Under the pieces are notes generated by a model. That model was not told the origin of the DNA and ran no database searches. It worked only from the letters and a program-made list of their open reading frames with translations. A DNA stretch of 64,000 bases, taken from Micromonospora sp. WMMD961 (GTDB lineage: Bacteria; Actinomycetota; Actinomycetes; Mycobacteriales; Micromonosporaceae). The DNA lies in assembly GCF_029626145.1 (NCBI RefSeq), contig NZ_JARUBJ010000002.1, forward strand, positions 4,127,501 to 4,191,500, in the 5' to 3' direction. Below, one piece after another: positions 32,992 through 41,360 of the stretch (positions are counted from its first letter, which is position 1; each line of letters starts with the position of its first letter). The position numbers and the translations under genes are program-made.

Positions 32992-34646
32992 TGGGCCTCC
33001 AGGTAGCGGTGCACGAGCGAGACGGCCATCGCGCCCTCGCCGACGGCCGACGCGACCCGCTTGACCGACTCGGCCCGCACGTCGCCGGCGGCGAACACGC
33101 CCGGCACGCTGGTCTCCAGGTGGTACGGGTCGCGGGACAGCGACCAGCCCGCCGGCCGCCGCCCCCCGGCCAGCAGATCCGGGCCGGTGACGACGAAGCC
33201 ACGCTGATCGCGGACCAGCACCCCGTCCAGCCAGTCGGTACGCGGCTCCGCACCGATGAAGATGAACAACCACGAGGCGTCGACCGAACGGGCGTCCCCG
33301 GTGCGGGTGTCGCAGAGGGTCAACCGCTCCAGGTGGCCCTCCCCGGCCCCGCCGACCACGGCGGTGTGCGGGTGCACGGTGATCCGGTCGATCCGTTCCA
33401 ACTGGTCGATCAGGTACCGCGACATCGAGGCGGTCAGGTCCGCGCCACGGATCAGCAGGTGCACCCTCGACGCGTACCGGGAGAAGTGCACAGCGGCCTG
33501 CCCGGCGGAGTTGGCCCCACCGACGATGTAGACGTCCTGCTCGACGCAGCTCGGCGCCTCGGTGGCGGCGGCACCGTAGAACACCCCCCGGCCGGTGAAG
33601 TCGGCCAGCCCGGGGGCGTCGAGCACCCGGTACGACACCCCCGTCGCCAGCACCACGGTGTGCGCCGCGATCTCGCTGCCGTCACCGAAGCGCAGCAGCC
33701 GGGCGCCGCCCGCCTCGCGGAGACCGACCACCTCCCGCGCGCTGAGCAGCTCCGCGCCGAACTTCACCGCCTGCCGCCGGGCCCGGTCGGTCAACTGCGC
33801 TCCGGAGACGCCGTCCGGGAAACCCAGGTAGTTCTCGATACGGCTGCTCTGGCCGGCCTGCCCGCCGGTCGCCCGCCGCTCGACGAGCACGGTACGCAGC
33901 CCCTCCGACGCCCCGTACACCGCCGAACCGAGGCCGGCCGGGCCGCCGCCGATCACCACCAGGTCGTAGAAGTCGGACGCCGGCACCACCGTCAGACCGG
34001 CCAACGCGGCCAACTCGGCCTCGCTGGGGGCGATCAGCGCCTTGCCCTCGGGGGTCACCACCAGCGGTACGTCCGCCTCGGTGGCACCGGCCGCGTCGAG
34101 CAACCGGACACCCTCCGGGTCGTCGGAGAGCAACCAGCGGTACGGCACCAGGTTGCGGGCCAGGAAGTCGCGGACCTTGAACGACGGCGACGACCACCGG
34201 TGCCCGACGACCCGGATCTCGGCGCTCGCCGCGTCCGGGGTGGCCGCCCACGCCTCCAGCAGCACGTCGACCACCGGGTACAGCTTCTCCTCCGGCGGAT
34301 GCCACGGCTTGAGCAGGTAGTGGTCCAGGTCCACCACGTTGATCGCCTCGATCGCGGCGTCGGTGTCCGCGTACGCGGTGAGGAGCACCCGGCGGGCGGC
34401 CGGGAAGATGTCCATGGCCGCCTCGAGGAACTCCACGCCGGTCATCTCCGGCATCCGATGGTCGGCCAGCAGCAGCGCCACCTGTTCGCCGCGCAGCTTG
34501 ACCTCCCGCAGCGCGTCCAGCGCCTCCGGCCCCGACGAGGCCCGCAGCACCCGGTAGCGGTCGCCGTAGCGGCGCCGGACGTCCCGGGCGACCGCCCGGG
34601 ACACCACGGGGTCGTCGTCGACGGTCAGGATCACCGGGTTCGCCAT
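32988..34646 (-). CDS. response-regulator receiver fused to a thioredoxin-reductase-like FAD oxidoreductase (552 aa)
   Basis: Residues 1-125 are a receiver domain (ILTVDDDP, phosphoacceptor Asp62 in LLLADHRMP, LLTAYAD, YLLKPW). Residues about 140-215 resemble a thioredoxin/glutaredoxin-like insert, and 225-552 are a pyridine-nucleotide oxidoreductase with FAD motif VVIGGGPAGLG, NAD motif VYIVGGANSAGQAA and the C-terminal FAD motif GVFAAGDVR. The redox CxxC of true thioredoxin reductases is replaced by GAAATEA, so the classical disulfide reaction is unlikely. ATG 34646 is the start. It is co-directional with the cNMP-domain kinase, which suggests a phosphorelay controlling redox activity. Confidence 0.9.
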   Translation of the reverse strand: MANPVILTVDDDPVVSRAVARDVRRRYGDRYRVLRASSGPEALDALREVKLRGEQVALLLADHRMPEMTGVEFLEAAMDIFPAARRVLLTAYADTDAAIEAINVVDLDHYLLKPWHPPEEKLYPVVDVLLEAWAATPDAASAEIRVVGHRWSSPSFKVRDFLARNLVPYRWLLSDDPEGVRLLDAAGATEADVPLVVTPEGKALIAPSEAELAALAGLTVVPASDFYDLVVIGGGPAGLGSAVYGASEGLRTVLVERRATGGQAGQSSRIENYLGFPDGVSGAQLTDRARRQAVKFGAELLSAREVVGLREAGGARLLRFGDGSEIAAHTVVLATGVSYRVLDAPGLADFTGRGVFYGAAATEAPSCVEQDVYIVGGANSAGQAAVHFSRYASRVHLLIRGADLTASMSRYLIDQLERIDRITVHPHTAVVGGAGEGHLERLTLCDTRTGDARSVDASWLFIFIGAEPRTDWLDGVLVRDQRGFVVTGPDLLAGGRRPAGWSLSRDPYHLETSVPGVFAAGDVRAESVKRVASAVGEGAMAVSLVHRYLEAQ

Positions 34647-34799
34647 GGCGCCATGAAACCACCTGCCGCGGGTCGACCGCACCAGGGCGTGAGGTCCGCC
34701 GCACGGTTGACCGGGCTCGGGACGGGTAAGCCGGGCGAGCCGCGCGGGGCCGCACCCTTGGCCACCCGCCCGGTTGCCGCGCACACCTCCGGGGGGCCC

Positions 34800-37040
34800 A
34801 TGGCGGACGCGACACCGACCGGACCGCCTGCGGTCGGCCCGATCGTGGAGCTGCGGGTGCACGGCGTCTCCGGCGCGGGGGCGGACCAGGTGTTGGACCG
34901 GCCGCACGTGCACCAGGTCGCCGGAGACCGCAGCGGGGGGTTCTACCGACCGCGTCCCGGCTACCCGGACTCGGCGGGAACCGACGGGCTGACGCTGGAG
35001 GCGTACCGCTGGAGCGACCTGCCGTCCGGCACCGCCGTCCGGACGCTGTCGCTGGTGTTCCTGCTGCCGTTCATGCTCTGCAACGTGGCGTTCTGGATGC
35101 GACCGGCGAGCCGTGGCGCGAAGCACACCATCCTGGCGCTGTGCCGGGTGCTCGCCCTCACTCTCACCGTGCTCTACGTGCTCTCCATCGTCGGGGTGGC
35201 GCTGGACCTGATCGCGTGGCGCTGCATGGGCACCCCGTCGTGCCTGGCCGGCCGGAGCTGGCTGTCCTGGCTCGGCGGACGCCCGACCGGGCTCCGCCTG
35301 GGTGTCCTGGCGCTCGTTCCGGTCGCCGCCATCGGGCTCCTCTGGTGGCTGTCCGCCCGCCCGAGCCACTCGTTCGACGCGTTCCGCACCTCGGTCGGAG
35401 CACCAGCTTCCAAGCACCAGTTGAGCGCCGTCGGTCAGTGGGACGGAGAGCCACTGGTGGGTCGGCTGCGCTCGGTCCACGTCGCGACGGCGTTCGCCGC
35501 GCTGGACGGGAGCCTGCTGGCCGCCCGGGCCAGCCAGCACTCCTCCTGGGTGATGATGACCCTGCTGACGGCCACCGGGGCGGTGCTGTTGGCCTGCCTG
35601 GCCCTGGTCACCGTGGTGCCGAGGATCGACCGCCCCGGCCCGGCGCCCCGGGTGGACGGCGTCTTCCGCGGGCTGCGCACGATCGCCGTCGGCCTGACGA
35701 TGCTGGTGATCGTGCACGTGGTCATCAGCCCGGCGCCGTGGCCGCAAGGTGGTGCGCTGCCCGGTTACAGCGCGATCGTCGCCTGGCTGTTCGTCAGCCA
35801 GACCGTGCTGGTGGTCGCGCTCGCCGCGCTGGTGATCTGGCGGCGGGGTAGCGGGCAGCGCAGGTCACCGCTGCGCGCGTTGGGAGTGCCGGTCTTCATG
35901 ACGATCTCGGCCGGGCTCGCCGTGGCGTTCTCGGCCGAGCTGGTCTACCGGGTGGCGGACCTGCTCGATCGCGAGGGGACGACTGCGGACGGACTGGAGA
36001 CCAGCCCTCCCCTGGCGTACAAGTGGGCGATTTTCGGGTTCTTCCTCGCGGTGGTGACCGCGCTGCTGGTAGCCGCCCTGGTCACCAGGGTGACGCGGCG
36101 CGGGCGGCGGCGGGCCGCGCGGGCGATCGTGGCCGCCGACTTCCCGCACGCGCCGCCGCAGGCGGCAGACCGGCTGCGCCGGGTCGAGCAAGCGGTGGCC
36201 CGGGCCCGTTTCACCGAACGGTTGGAACCGCTCTCGGTGGTGTACGCCGGCCTGGCGGCGCTCGGCCTGGCCACCAGCGTGCTCGGCCTGCTCCAGCTCC
36301 TGCCCGGCGACGTGGCGCAGCAGTACGTCGGCGTGCCGGAGGACATGGTCAACTTCCTGATCGGGTCGGGCAGCTACGTGATCGCCGCGATCCTGCTCGG
36401 CCTGGTGGTGGGCGGCATCTTCGCGTACCGGACGGCGCAGTTCCGCCGGTACGTGGGTGTGCTCTGGGATCTGGGCACCTTCTGGCCCCGGGCGGCGCAC
36501 CCGTTCGCGCCGCCGTGCTACGCCGAGCGGGCCGTGCCGGAGCTGGCCAAGCGGATCTCCTACCTGGTGAAACAGGGGCATGGTGTGTTGCTGGCGGGAC
36601 ACAGCCACGGCTCGGTGCTGCTCGCCGCCGCGATTCTGCAACTGCCCACCCGGATCACCGACCGGGTCGCCCTGCTGACCTACGGGTCACCGCTGGGCCG
36701 GCTGTACTCCCGGCTGTTCCCGGCGTACACCGACGAACCGGCGCTGCGGGAGATCGGCGAGCGGGTCGGCTGGCGGTGGCTCAACCTGTGGCGCGACACC
36801 GACCCGATCGGCGGTTGGATCTTCGCCTCCCACCGGCCCGGGCGGGCGGAGAAACTGACCGGGCCGGCGGCGACGGTGGACCGCCGGCTGGTCGACCCGG
36901 CGGACGTGGTGCCCGCCCCCAGCGACAGCGTGCCACCACCGATCCTCGGGCACTGGCCGTGTGAGTCGCAGGACGCGTTCACCGAGGCCGAGCGGGACCT
37001 GATCGCGCGGCTGCGCCCCACCCCCCTCGGGCGGGACTGA
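34800..37040 (+). CDS. large membrane protein with a C-terminal alpha/beta-hydrolase (lipase-like) domain (746 aa)
   Basis: N-terminal motif VELRVHGVSGAGADQVLDRP precedes about eight hydrophobic helices (residues 75-530). The C-terminal part contains a nucleophile elbow LLAGHSHGSVL (Ser near 602), then LLTYGSPLGRLY and WRDTDPIGGW, typical of lipase-class alpha/beta hydrolases. The HGVSG start is characteristic of uncharacterised actinobacterial integral membrane proteins. It might act on a membrane lipid or glycolipid on the cytoplasmic side; this is inference. ATG 34800 is a reasonable start without a strong ribosome site. Divergent from the receiver/oxidoreductase gene. Confidence 0.82.
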   Translation: MADATPTGPPAVGPIVELRVHGVSGAGADQVLDRPHVHQVAGDRSGGFYRPRPGYPDSAGTDGLTLEAYRWSDLPSGTAVRTLSLVFLLPFMLCNVAFWMRPASRGAKHTILALCRVLALTLTVLYVLSIVGVALDLIAWRCMGTPSCLAGRSWLSWLGGRPTGLRLGVLALVPVAAIGLLWWLSARPSHSFDAFRTSVGAPASKHQLSAVGQWDGEPLVGRLRSVHVATAFAALDGSLLAARASQHSSWVMMTLLTATGAVLLACLALVTVVPRIDRPGPAPRVDGVFRGLRTIAVGLTMLVIVHVVISPAPWPQGGALPGYSAIVAWLFVSQTVLVVALAALVIWRRGSGQRRSPLRALGVPVFMTISAGLAVAFSAELVYRVADLLDREGTTADGLETSPPLAYKWAIFGFFLAVVTALLVAALVTRVTRRGRRRAARAIVAADFPHAPPQAADRLRRVEQAVARARFTERLEPLSVVYAGLAALGLATSVLGLLQLLPGDVAQQYVGVPEDMVNFLIGSGSYVIAAILLGLVVGGIFAYRTAQFRRYVGVLWDLGTFWPRAAHPFAPPCYAERAVPELAKRISYLVKQGHGVLLAGHSHGSVLLAAAILQLPTRITDRVALLTYGSPLGRLYSRLFPAYTDEPALREIGERVGWRWLNLWRDTDPIGGWIFASHRPGRAEKLTGPAATVDRRLVDPADVVPAPSDSVPPPILGHWPCESQDAFTEAERDLIARLRPTPLGRD

Positions 37041-37105
37041 GCCGACCGGCGCGGTGCCCGCAATACCAGATGTCGTCGCGGGGTGACGCCGTCTATCGTC
37101 GCGGT

Positions 37106-37597
37106 GTGACTCCGTCCAAGCAGCCCGGACGCCGGCTGATCGCCTCGAACAAGAAGGCCCGGCACGAGTACGAGGTGCTGCGCACGTACGAGGCGGGCAT
37201 CGTGCTGGTCGGGACCGAGGTCAAGTCGCTACGCGAGGGACGGGCATCGCTGGTCGACGCGTTCGCGCACGAACGAGACGGCGAGATCGTGCTGTACGGC
37301 CTGCACATCGCCGAATACACCTACGGCACGTGGACCAACCACGCACCCCGCCGCAACCGCAAGCTGCTGCTGCACCGGGCCGAGATCGACCGGATCCTCG
37401 ACAAGGTCCGCGAGGGCGGGGTGACCATGGTCCCACTGTCGATGTACTTCGAGAACGGCTACGCCAAGGTCGAGCTGGCGCTGGCGAAGGGCAAACGCTC
37501 CTACGACAAGCGGCAGACGCTGGCCGAGCGCGACGCCAACCGGGAGATCGCCCGCGAGTTGGGCCGGCACCTCAAGGGCCACCCCCGCCGCCACTGA
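37106..37597 (+). CDS. smpB: SsrA-binding protein SmpB (163 aa)
   Basis: Complete SmpB: RRLIASNKKARHEYEVLRTYEAGIVLVGTEVKSLREGRASL, the tmRNA-contacting GLHIAEYTYGTWTNHAPRRNRKLLLHR, and the basic C-terminal tail KRSYDKRQTLAERDANREIARELGRH. It binds tmRNA and rescues stalled ribosomes. GTG 37106 is preceded by TATCGT (37094-37099) six bases upstream and no ribosome site, implying a leaderless message. The tmRNA gene itself is not visible in the flanking sequence. Confidence 0.96.
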   Translation: MTPSKQPGRRLIASNKKARHEYEVLRTYEAGIVLVGTEVKSLREGRASLVDAFAHERDGEIVLYGLHIAEYTYGTWTNHAPRRNRKLLLHRAEIDRILDKVREGGVTMVPLSMYFENGYAKVELALAKGKRSYDKRQTLAERDANREIARELGRHLKGHPRRH

Positions 37598-37620
37598 GCC
37601 GCCGCGACGTCGGCTACTGG

Positions 37621-37706
37621 GCGCATTTGCTGGCTTCGCCATCCACCGCCTTATGCGGATGCAGGCCTTCCAGGTCTTTTGTGCTCGCAGGTGCGAACGA
37701 TAAGGT
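37621..37706. repeat. low-GC intergenic segment, possible dispersed repeat, with a -10 element
   Basis: The stretch 37621-37690 (GCGCATTTGCTGG ... CAGGTCTTTTGTGC) is visibly less GC-rich than its surroundings and does not code on the forward strand. It looks like a foreign or dispersed repeat unit, although no second copy exists in this window. TAAGGT (37701-37706) ends six bases before GTG 37713 and probably serves as its -10. Confidence 0.4.
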
Positions 37707-37712
37707 CGGCCG

Positions 37713-38135
37713 GTGACGACCTTCCGGATCGGTGAGGCGGCCGACCTGCTCGGCGTCAGCGCCGACACCATTCGCCGCTGGGTGGACGCCGGGCGGCTGC
37801 CGGCGGGGCGCGACGAGCACGGCCACCGGGTCATCGATGGTGTCGACCTGGCCGCGTTCGCCCGCGCCCAGGCCGCCGACCCGGACGCGGGCGCCGAGTT
37901 CTCCTCGGCCCGCAACCGGTTGCGCGGCATCGTCGTCGACGTCCGCAAGGACACGGTGATGGCCCAGGTCGACATCCAGGCGGGCCCGTTCCGGGTCGTG
38001 TCGTTGATGAGCCGGGAGGCCGTCGACGAGCTCGATCTGCGGGTGGGGTCGGTGGCCGTTGCGGTGATCAAGTCGACCACGGTCGTGGTGGAGCGGGCCG
38101 TCCCCTCCCCGGCGCGGGGACGGGCCGGCGGATGA
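37713..38135 (+). CDS. MerR-type HTH regulator with molybdate-binding TOBE domain (140 aa)
   Basis: Residues 1-50 are an excisionase/MerR-like helix-turn-helix (FRIGEAADLLGVSADTIRRWVDAGRLPAGRDEHGHR). Residues 65-130 are a single TOBE/molbindin domain (SARNRLRGIVVDVRKDTVMAQVDIQAGPFRVVSLMSREAVDELDLRVGSVAVAVIKSTTV). This is the usual actinobacterial molybdate-sensing regulator found before modABC. It overlaps modA by four bases (ATGA), so sensor and transporter are co-translated. GTG start appears leaderless. Confidence 0.93.
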   Translation: MTTFRIGEAADLLGVSADTIRRWVDAGRLPAGRDEHGHRVIDGVDLAAFARAQAADPDAGAEFSSARNRLRGIVVDVRKDTVMAQVDIQAGPFRVVSLMSREAVDELDLRVGSVAVAVIKSTTVVVERAVPSPARGRAGG

Positions 38136-38923
38136 GCGCGGGGAGCAGGCGTACGGCGGTGGCCGTGCTGGTGGCGGCCGTCCTGGCGGTGGCCGGCTGC
38201 GGCGCGGGCGACGAGCGGTCAACCGGCAGCGGTGGGGACGGGCGGGTGACCGGCACGGTGACGGTGTTCGCGGCCGCCTCGCTGACCGAGTCGTTCACCC
38301 GCATCGGAAAGGACTTCGAGGCCGCCAACCCGGGCAGCCGGGTGACCCTCAACATGGCCGGCAGTTCCGCCCTGGCCACCCAGATCAGCCAGGGCGCGCC
38401 GGCGGACGTGTTCGCCTCGGCCGCCCCGGCGAACATGACCACGGTCACCGAGGCCGGCGACGCCGACGGCACGCCGAGCACCTTCGCTCGCAACCAGTTG
38501 GTGATCGCCGTTCCCCGGGGCAACCCGAGGGCGGTGGCCGGCCTGGCGGACCTGGCCAGCCCGGGTGTGAAGGTGGCGCTCTGCGCCGGTCAGGTGCCCT
38601 GCGGCGCGGCGGCCCGCACCGCCCTGGACGCGGCCGGCGTCGCGCTGACGCCGGTGACCCTGGAGCGTGACGTCAAGGGTGCGCTCGCCAAGGTGAAGCT
38701 CGGCGAGGTCGACGCGGCGCTGGTCTACCGCACGGACGCGCGGGCGGCCAGCGCCGACGTGACCGGCGTGGAGTTTCCCGAGTCGGCGCGGGCGGTCAAC
38801 GACTACCCGATCGTCGCGTTGAAGGACGCGCCGAATCCGGTCGGCGCGCGGGCCTTCGTCGCGTACGTCCGCTCGGCGCCGGCGCAGGCGGTCCTCGCCG
38901 AGGCGGGGTTCCAGGCTCCGTGA
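38132..38923 (+). CDS. modA: molybdate ABC transporter substrate-binding lipoprotein ModA (263 aa)
   Basis: Lipoprotein signal ending VAGC (Cys about residue 20), then the ModA core VTVFAAASLTESFTRIGKDFEAANPGS, NMAGSSALATQISQGAPADVFASA, and ALCAGQVPCGAAA, CALVYRTDA-like region and SARAVNDYPIVAL. Binds molybdate or tungstate outside the membrane and delivers it to ModB. Coupled at both ends by four-base overlaps within regulator-modA-modB-modC. Confidence 0.95.
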   Translation: MSAGSRRTAVAVLVAAVLAVAGCGAGDERSTGSGGDGRVTGTVTVFAAASLTESFTRIGKDFEAANPGSRVTLNMAGSSALATQISQGAPADVFASAAPANMTTVTEAGDADGTPSTFARNQLVIAVPRGNPRAVAGLADLASPGVKVALCAGQVPCGAAARTALDAAGVALTPVTLERDVKGALAKVKLGEVDAALVYRTDARAASADVTGVEFPESARAVNDYPIVALKDAPNPVGARAFVAYVRSAPAQAVLAEAGFQAP

Positions 38924-39756
38924 GGCAGGTCCGCGACCACAACACACTCCGGAGGCGGCCGACCACGTCCCGACGGCGAGGGCGAGTGCCGGCTGCGCTG
39001 CTGATCCCCGCCGGGCTGGGGTTGCTGTTTCTCGTCCTGCCGTTGGCGGGGCTGCTGATCCGAACGCCGTGGACGACCTTGCCGGATCGGCTCACCGAGC
39101 CGGGCGCCCTGACCGCTCTGCGGTTGTCGGTGCAGACCGCCACCCTGGCCACGGCGCTCTGCCTGCTGCTCGGGGTGCCGCTCGCCTGGGTGCTGGCCCG
39201 GGTCGAGTTTCCCGGCCGTCGACTGGTGCGCGCGCTGGTCACCGTGCCGCTGGTGCTGCCACCGGTGGTCGGTGGGGTGGCGCTGTTGCTGGTCTTCGGC
39301 CGGCGTGGCCTGCTCGGCGGCTGGCTCGACAGCACGCTCGGCATCACCCTGCCCTTCACCACCGCGGGCGTCGTGTTGGCCGAGGCGTTCGTCGCCATGC
39401 CGTTCCTGGTGATCGCCGTGGAGGGTGCGCTGCGCGCCGCCGACCACCGCTTCGAGGAGGCCGCGGCGACGCTGGGCGCCGGCCGATGGACCACCTTCAC
39501 CCACGTCACGCTGCCGCTGGTGGCGCCCGGGTTGGCCGCCGGGGCGGTGCTCTGCTGGGCGCGGGCGCTCGGCGAGTTCGGGGCCACCATCACCTTCGCC
39601 GGCAACTACCCTGGCCGGACGCAGACCATGCCGCTCGCCGTCTACCTGGCGTTGGAGACCGACCTGGAGTCCGCGATCGTGCTCAGCCTGGTGCTGCTCT
39701 TCGTGTCGGTCGGCATCCTCGTCGCATTGCGGGACCGCTGGATGACCACCGCATGA
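38920..39756 (+). CDS. modB: molybdate ABC transporter permease ModB (278 aa)
   Basis: Five or six hydrophobic helices and the EAA loop EEAAATLGAGRWTTFTHVTLPLVAPG, preceded by PLAWVLARVEFPGRR, all standard for ModB. The C-terminal GEFGATITFAGNYPGRTQTMPLAVY is the ModB signature. GTG 38920 overlaps the modA stop, and the stop overlaps the modC start. Forms the channel of the molybdate importer. Confidence 0.95.
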   Translation: MRQVRDHNTLRRRPTTSRRRGRVPAALLIPAGLGLLFLVLPLAGLLIRTPWTTLPDRLTEPGALTALRLSVQTATLATALCLLLGVPLAWVLARVEFPGRRLVRALVTVPLVLPPVVGGVALLLVFGRRGLLGGWLDSTLGITLPFTTAGVVLAEAFVAMPFLVIAVEGALRAADHRFEEAAATLGAGRWTTFTHVTLPLVAPGLAAGAVLCWARALGEFGATITFAGNYPGRTQTMPLAVYLALETDLESAIVLSLVLLFVSVGILVALRDRWMTTA

Positions 39757-40820
39757 GCGGTCGACTCCTCGACACCCGGCTCGTCGTCGACCGGGGCGCC
39801 TTCCGGCTCGACGTGCCGTTGCGGGTCGCGCCGGGCGAGGTGGTGGCGCTGCTGGGCCCGAACGGCGCCGGCAAGACCACCGCGCTGCGCGCGCTGGCCG
39901 GGCTGCATCCCCTCACCGACGGGCACGTCACCCTCGACGGCGTCGACCTGGACCGCCCGGTGACCGGAGGCTGGGTGCCCACCGAACGCCGCTCGATCGG
40001 CGTGGTCTTCCAGGACTACCTGCTCTTTCCGCACCTCAGCGCCTTGGACAACGTGGCCTTCGGGCCGCGCCGGCACGGCGTCGAGCGGAGGGCCGCCCGC
40101 GCCACGGCCCGGGAGTGGCTGCGTCGGGTCGGGCTTGACGCGCAGGCACAGCGCCGGCCCCGGCAGCTCTCCGGCGGTCAGGCGCAGCGGGTGGCGCTGG
40201 CCCGCGCGTTGGCGGTGGCACCGTCGCTGCTGCTGCTGGACGAACCGCTCGCCGCGCTGGACGCCCGCAGCCGGTTGGACACCCGCGCGGAGCTGCACCG
40301 GCACCTGTCCGCGCACCCGGGCGCGACCGTGCTGGTCACTCATGACCCGCTGGACGCGCTGGCGCTGGCCGACCGGCTGGTCATCGTGGAGGGTGGCCGG
40401 GTGGTGCAGGAGGGCGACGGGCCGAGCGTCACCGCCCGCCCGCGCACCGACTACGTCGCCCGGCTGGTCGGTCTGAACCTGTATCGCGGCCGCGCCGACG
40501 GACACGGTGTGCGGGTTTCGCCGGAGCTGACCCTCACGGTCGCCGACCGGTTGGACGGCGAAGCGTTCGTGGCGTTCCGTCCGGCCGCGGTCGCTCTGCA
40601 CCCGGCCCGGCCGGACGGCAGCCCGCGCAACACCTGGGCAGCCACCGTGGCCGGCGTGCAGCGCCACGGCGACAACGTGCGGGTGCAACTGGAGGGGCCG
40701 ATCGGGGTGGCCGCAGATGTCACGCCGGCCGCCGCCGCCCAGCTGCGGCTGATCCCCGGCCAGCGGGTCTGGGTAGCGGTCAAGGCGACCGAGACCCATG
40801 CCTACCCGGCCACCGGCTGA
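39753..40820 (+). CDS. modC: molybdate ABC transporter ATP-binding protein ModC (355 aa)
   Basis: ATPase domain with Walker A LLGPNGAGKTTALRALAG, Q-loop VVFQDYLLFPHL, signature LSGGQAQRVALARAL, Walker B LLLLDEPLAALD and VLVTHDPLDAL. A C-terminal TOBE domain (from about residue 250) probably gives regulatory molybdate binding. Last gene of the mod operon; the imported molybdate is needed by the PaoABC enzyme encoded in this window. Confidence 0.94.
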   Translation: MSGRLLDTRLVVDRGAFRLDVPLRVAPGEVVALLGPNGAGKTTALRALAGLHPLTDGHVTLDGVDLDRPVTGGWVPTERRSIGVVFQDYLLFPHLSALDNVAFGPRRHGVERRAARATAREWLRRVGLDAQAQRRPRQLSGGQAQRVALARALAVAPSLLLLDEPLAALDARSRLDTRAELHRHLSAHPGATVLVTHDPLDALALADRLVIVEGGRVVQEGDGPSVTARPRTDYVARLVGLNLYRGRADGHGVRVSPELTLTVADRLDGEAFVAFRPAAVALHPARPDGSPRNTWAATVAGVQRHGDNVRVQLEGPIGVAADVTPAAAAQLRLIPGQRVWVAVKATETHAYPATG

Positions 40821-40904
40821 CGGTCGCTGGCCGGCTGGGGCGTGCCCGCCCGAGCGGGCGTACCCCGGCACGGGCGGCGCACACCGACGGTGCGCGACGG
40901 CGGG

Positions 40905-41318
40905 TCAGTCGGCGAGCAGGTCGGCGTGTGCGGCACGCAGTCGGGCCAGCGTCGGGTCGCTGCCCGGGACGACCCGGCGATCCAGCTCGGCCCACACCTC
41001 GGCCAGCGCCGCGCGGACCGCGCCCAGCTCTGCGGCGTGTCGCTGGCTGCTGCGTCGGTGCTGCTCATCGAGGCGACGAGCCCAACCGGCGGTGACCGTG
41101 GCGAGGCGGTCGGCGTCGGCGCGGGCCTGCGCGCCACTGCGGGCGGCTGCGGCGGGGACGATCGCGGCGACCGGGCGGGGATCGCCGTCGCGGGTGACGA
41201 CGGTGACCGCGTCGGTCAGCTCGGCCAGCGCGACGAGCTGGCTGAACCGGGTGCGCGCCTCACGCAGCGGCACGGAACGCGGCGAATCGGAATGAGGGGT
41301 GAGCGCGGGAACGGCCAT
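40905..41318 (-). CDS. Phd/YefM-like antitoxin-type protein without an evident toxin (137 aa)
   Basis: The N-terminal 60 residues (SVPLREARTRFSQLVALAELTDAVTVVTRDGDPRPVAAIVP) match the Phd/YefM DNA-binding fold. The remaining helical region (residues 65-137) is longer than in short antitoxins and could be a dimer or toxin-binding arm. No PIN, Doc or RelE gene is adjacent; the only same-strand neighbour is an acetyltransferase ending 42 bp upstream. It may be a solitary regulator. ATG 41318 is the start. Confidence 0.75.
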   Translation of the reverse strand: MAVPALTPHSDSPRSVPLREARTRFSQLVALAELTDAVTVVTRDGDPRPVAAIVPAAAARSGAQARADADRLATVTAGWARRLDEQHRRSSQRHAAELGAVRAALAEVWAELDRRVVPGSDPTLARLRAAHADLLAD

Positions 41319-41360
41319 GGATGCATGGTGCCGCGCGGGTGTGACAACTATTCGTCGTCG

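Noticed and set aside
32787..34799. Very long forward frame upstream of the membrane hydrolase
   Set aside because: It is the antisense of the receiver/oxidoreductase gene, with low-complexity His/Arg/Pro-rich translation; the true start is ATG 34800.
37598..37712. Search for tmRNA next to smpB
   Set aside because: The gap is only 115 bases, and no tmRNA-like acceptor ends or tag-coding segment are visible.
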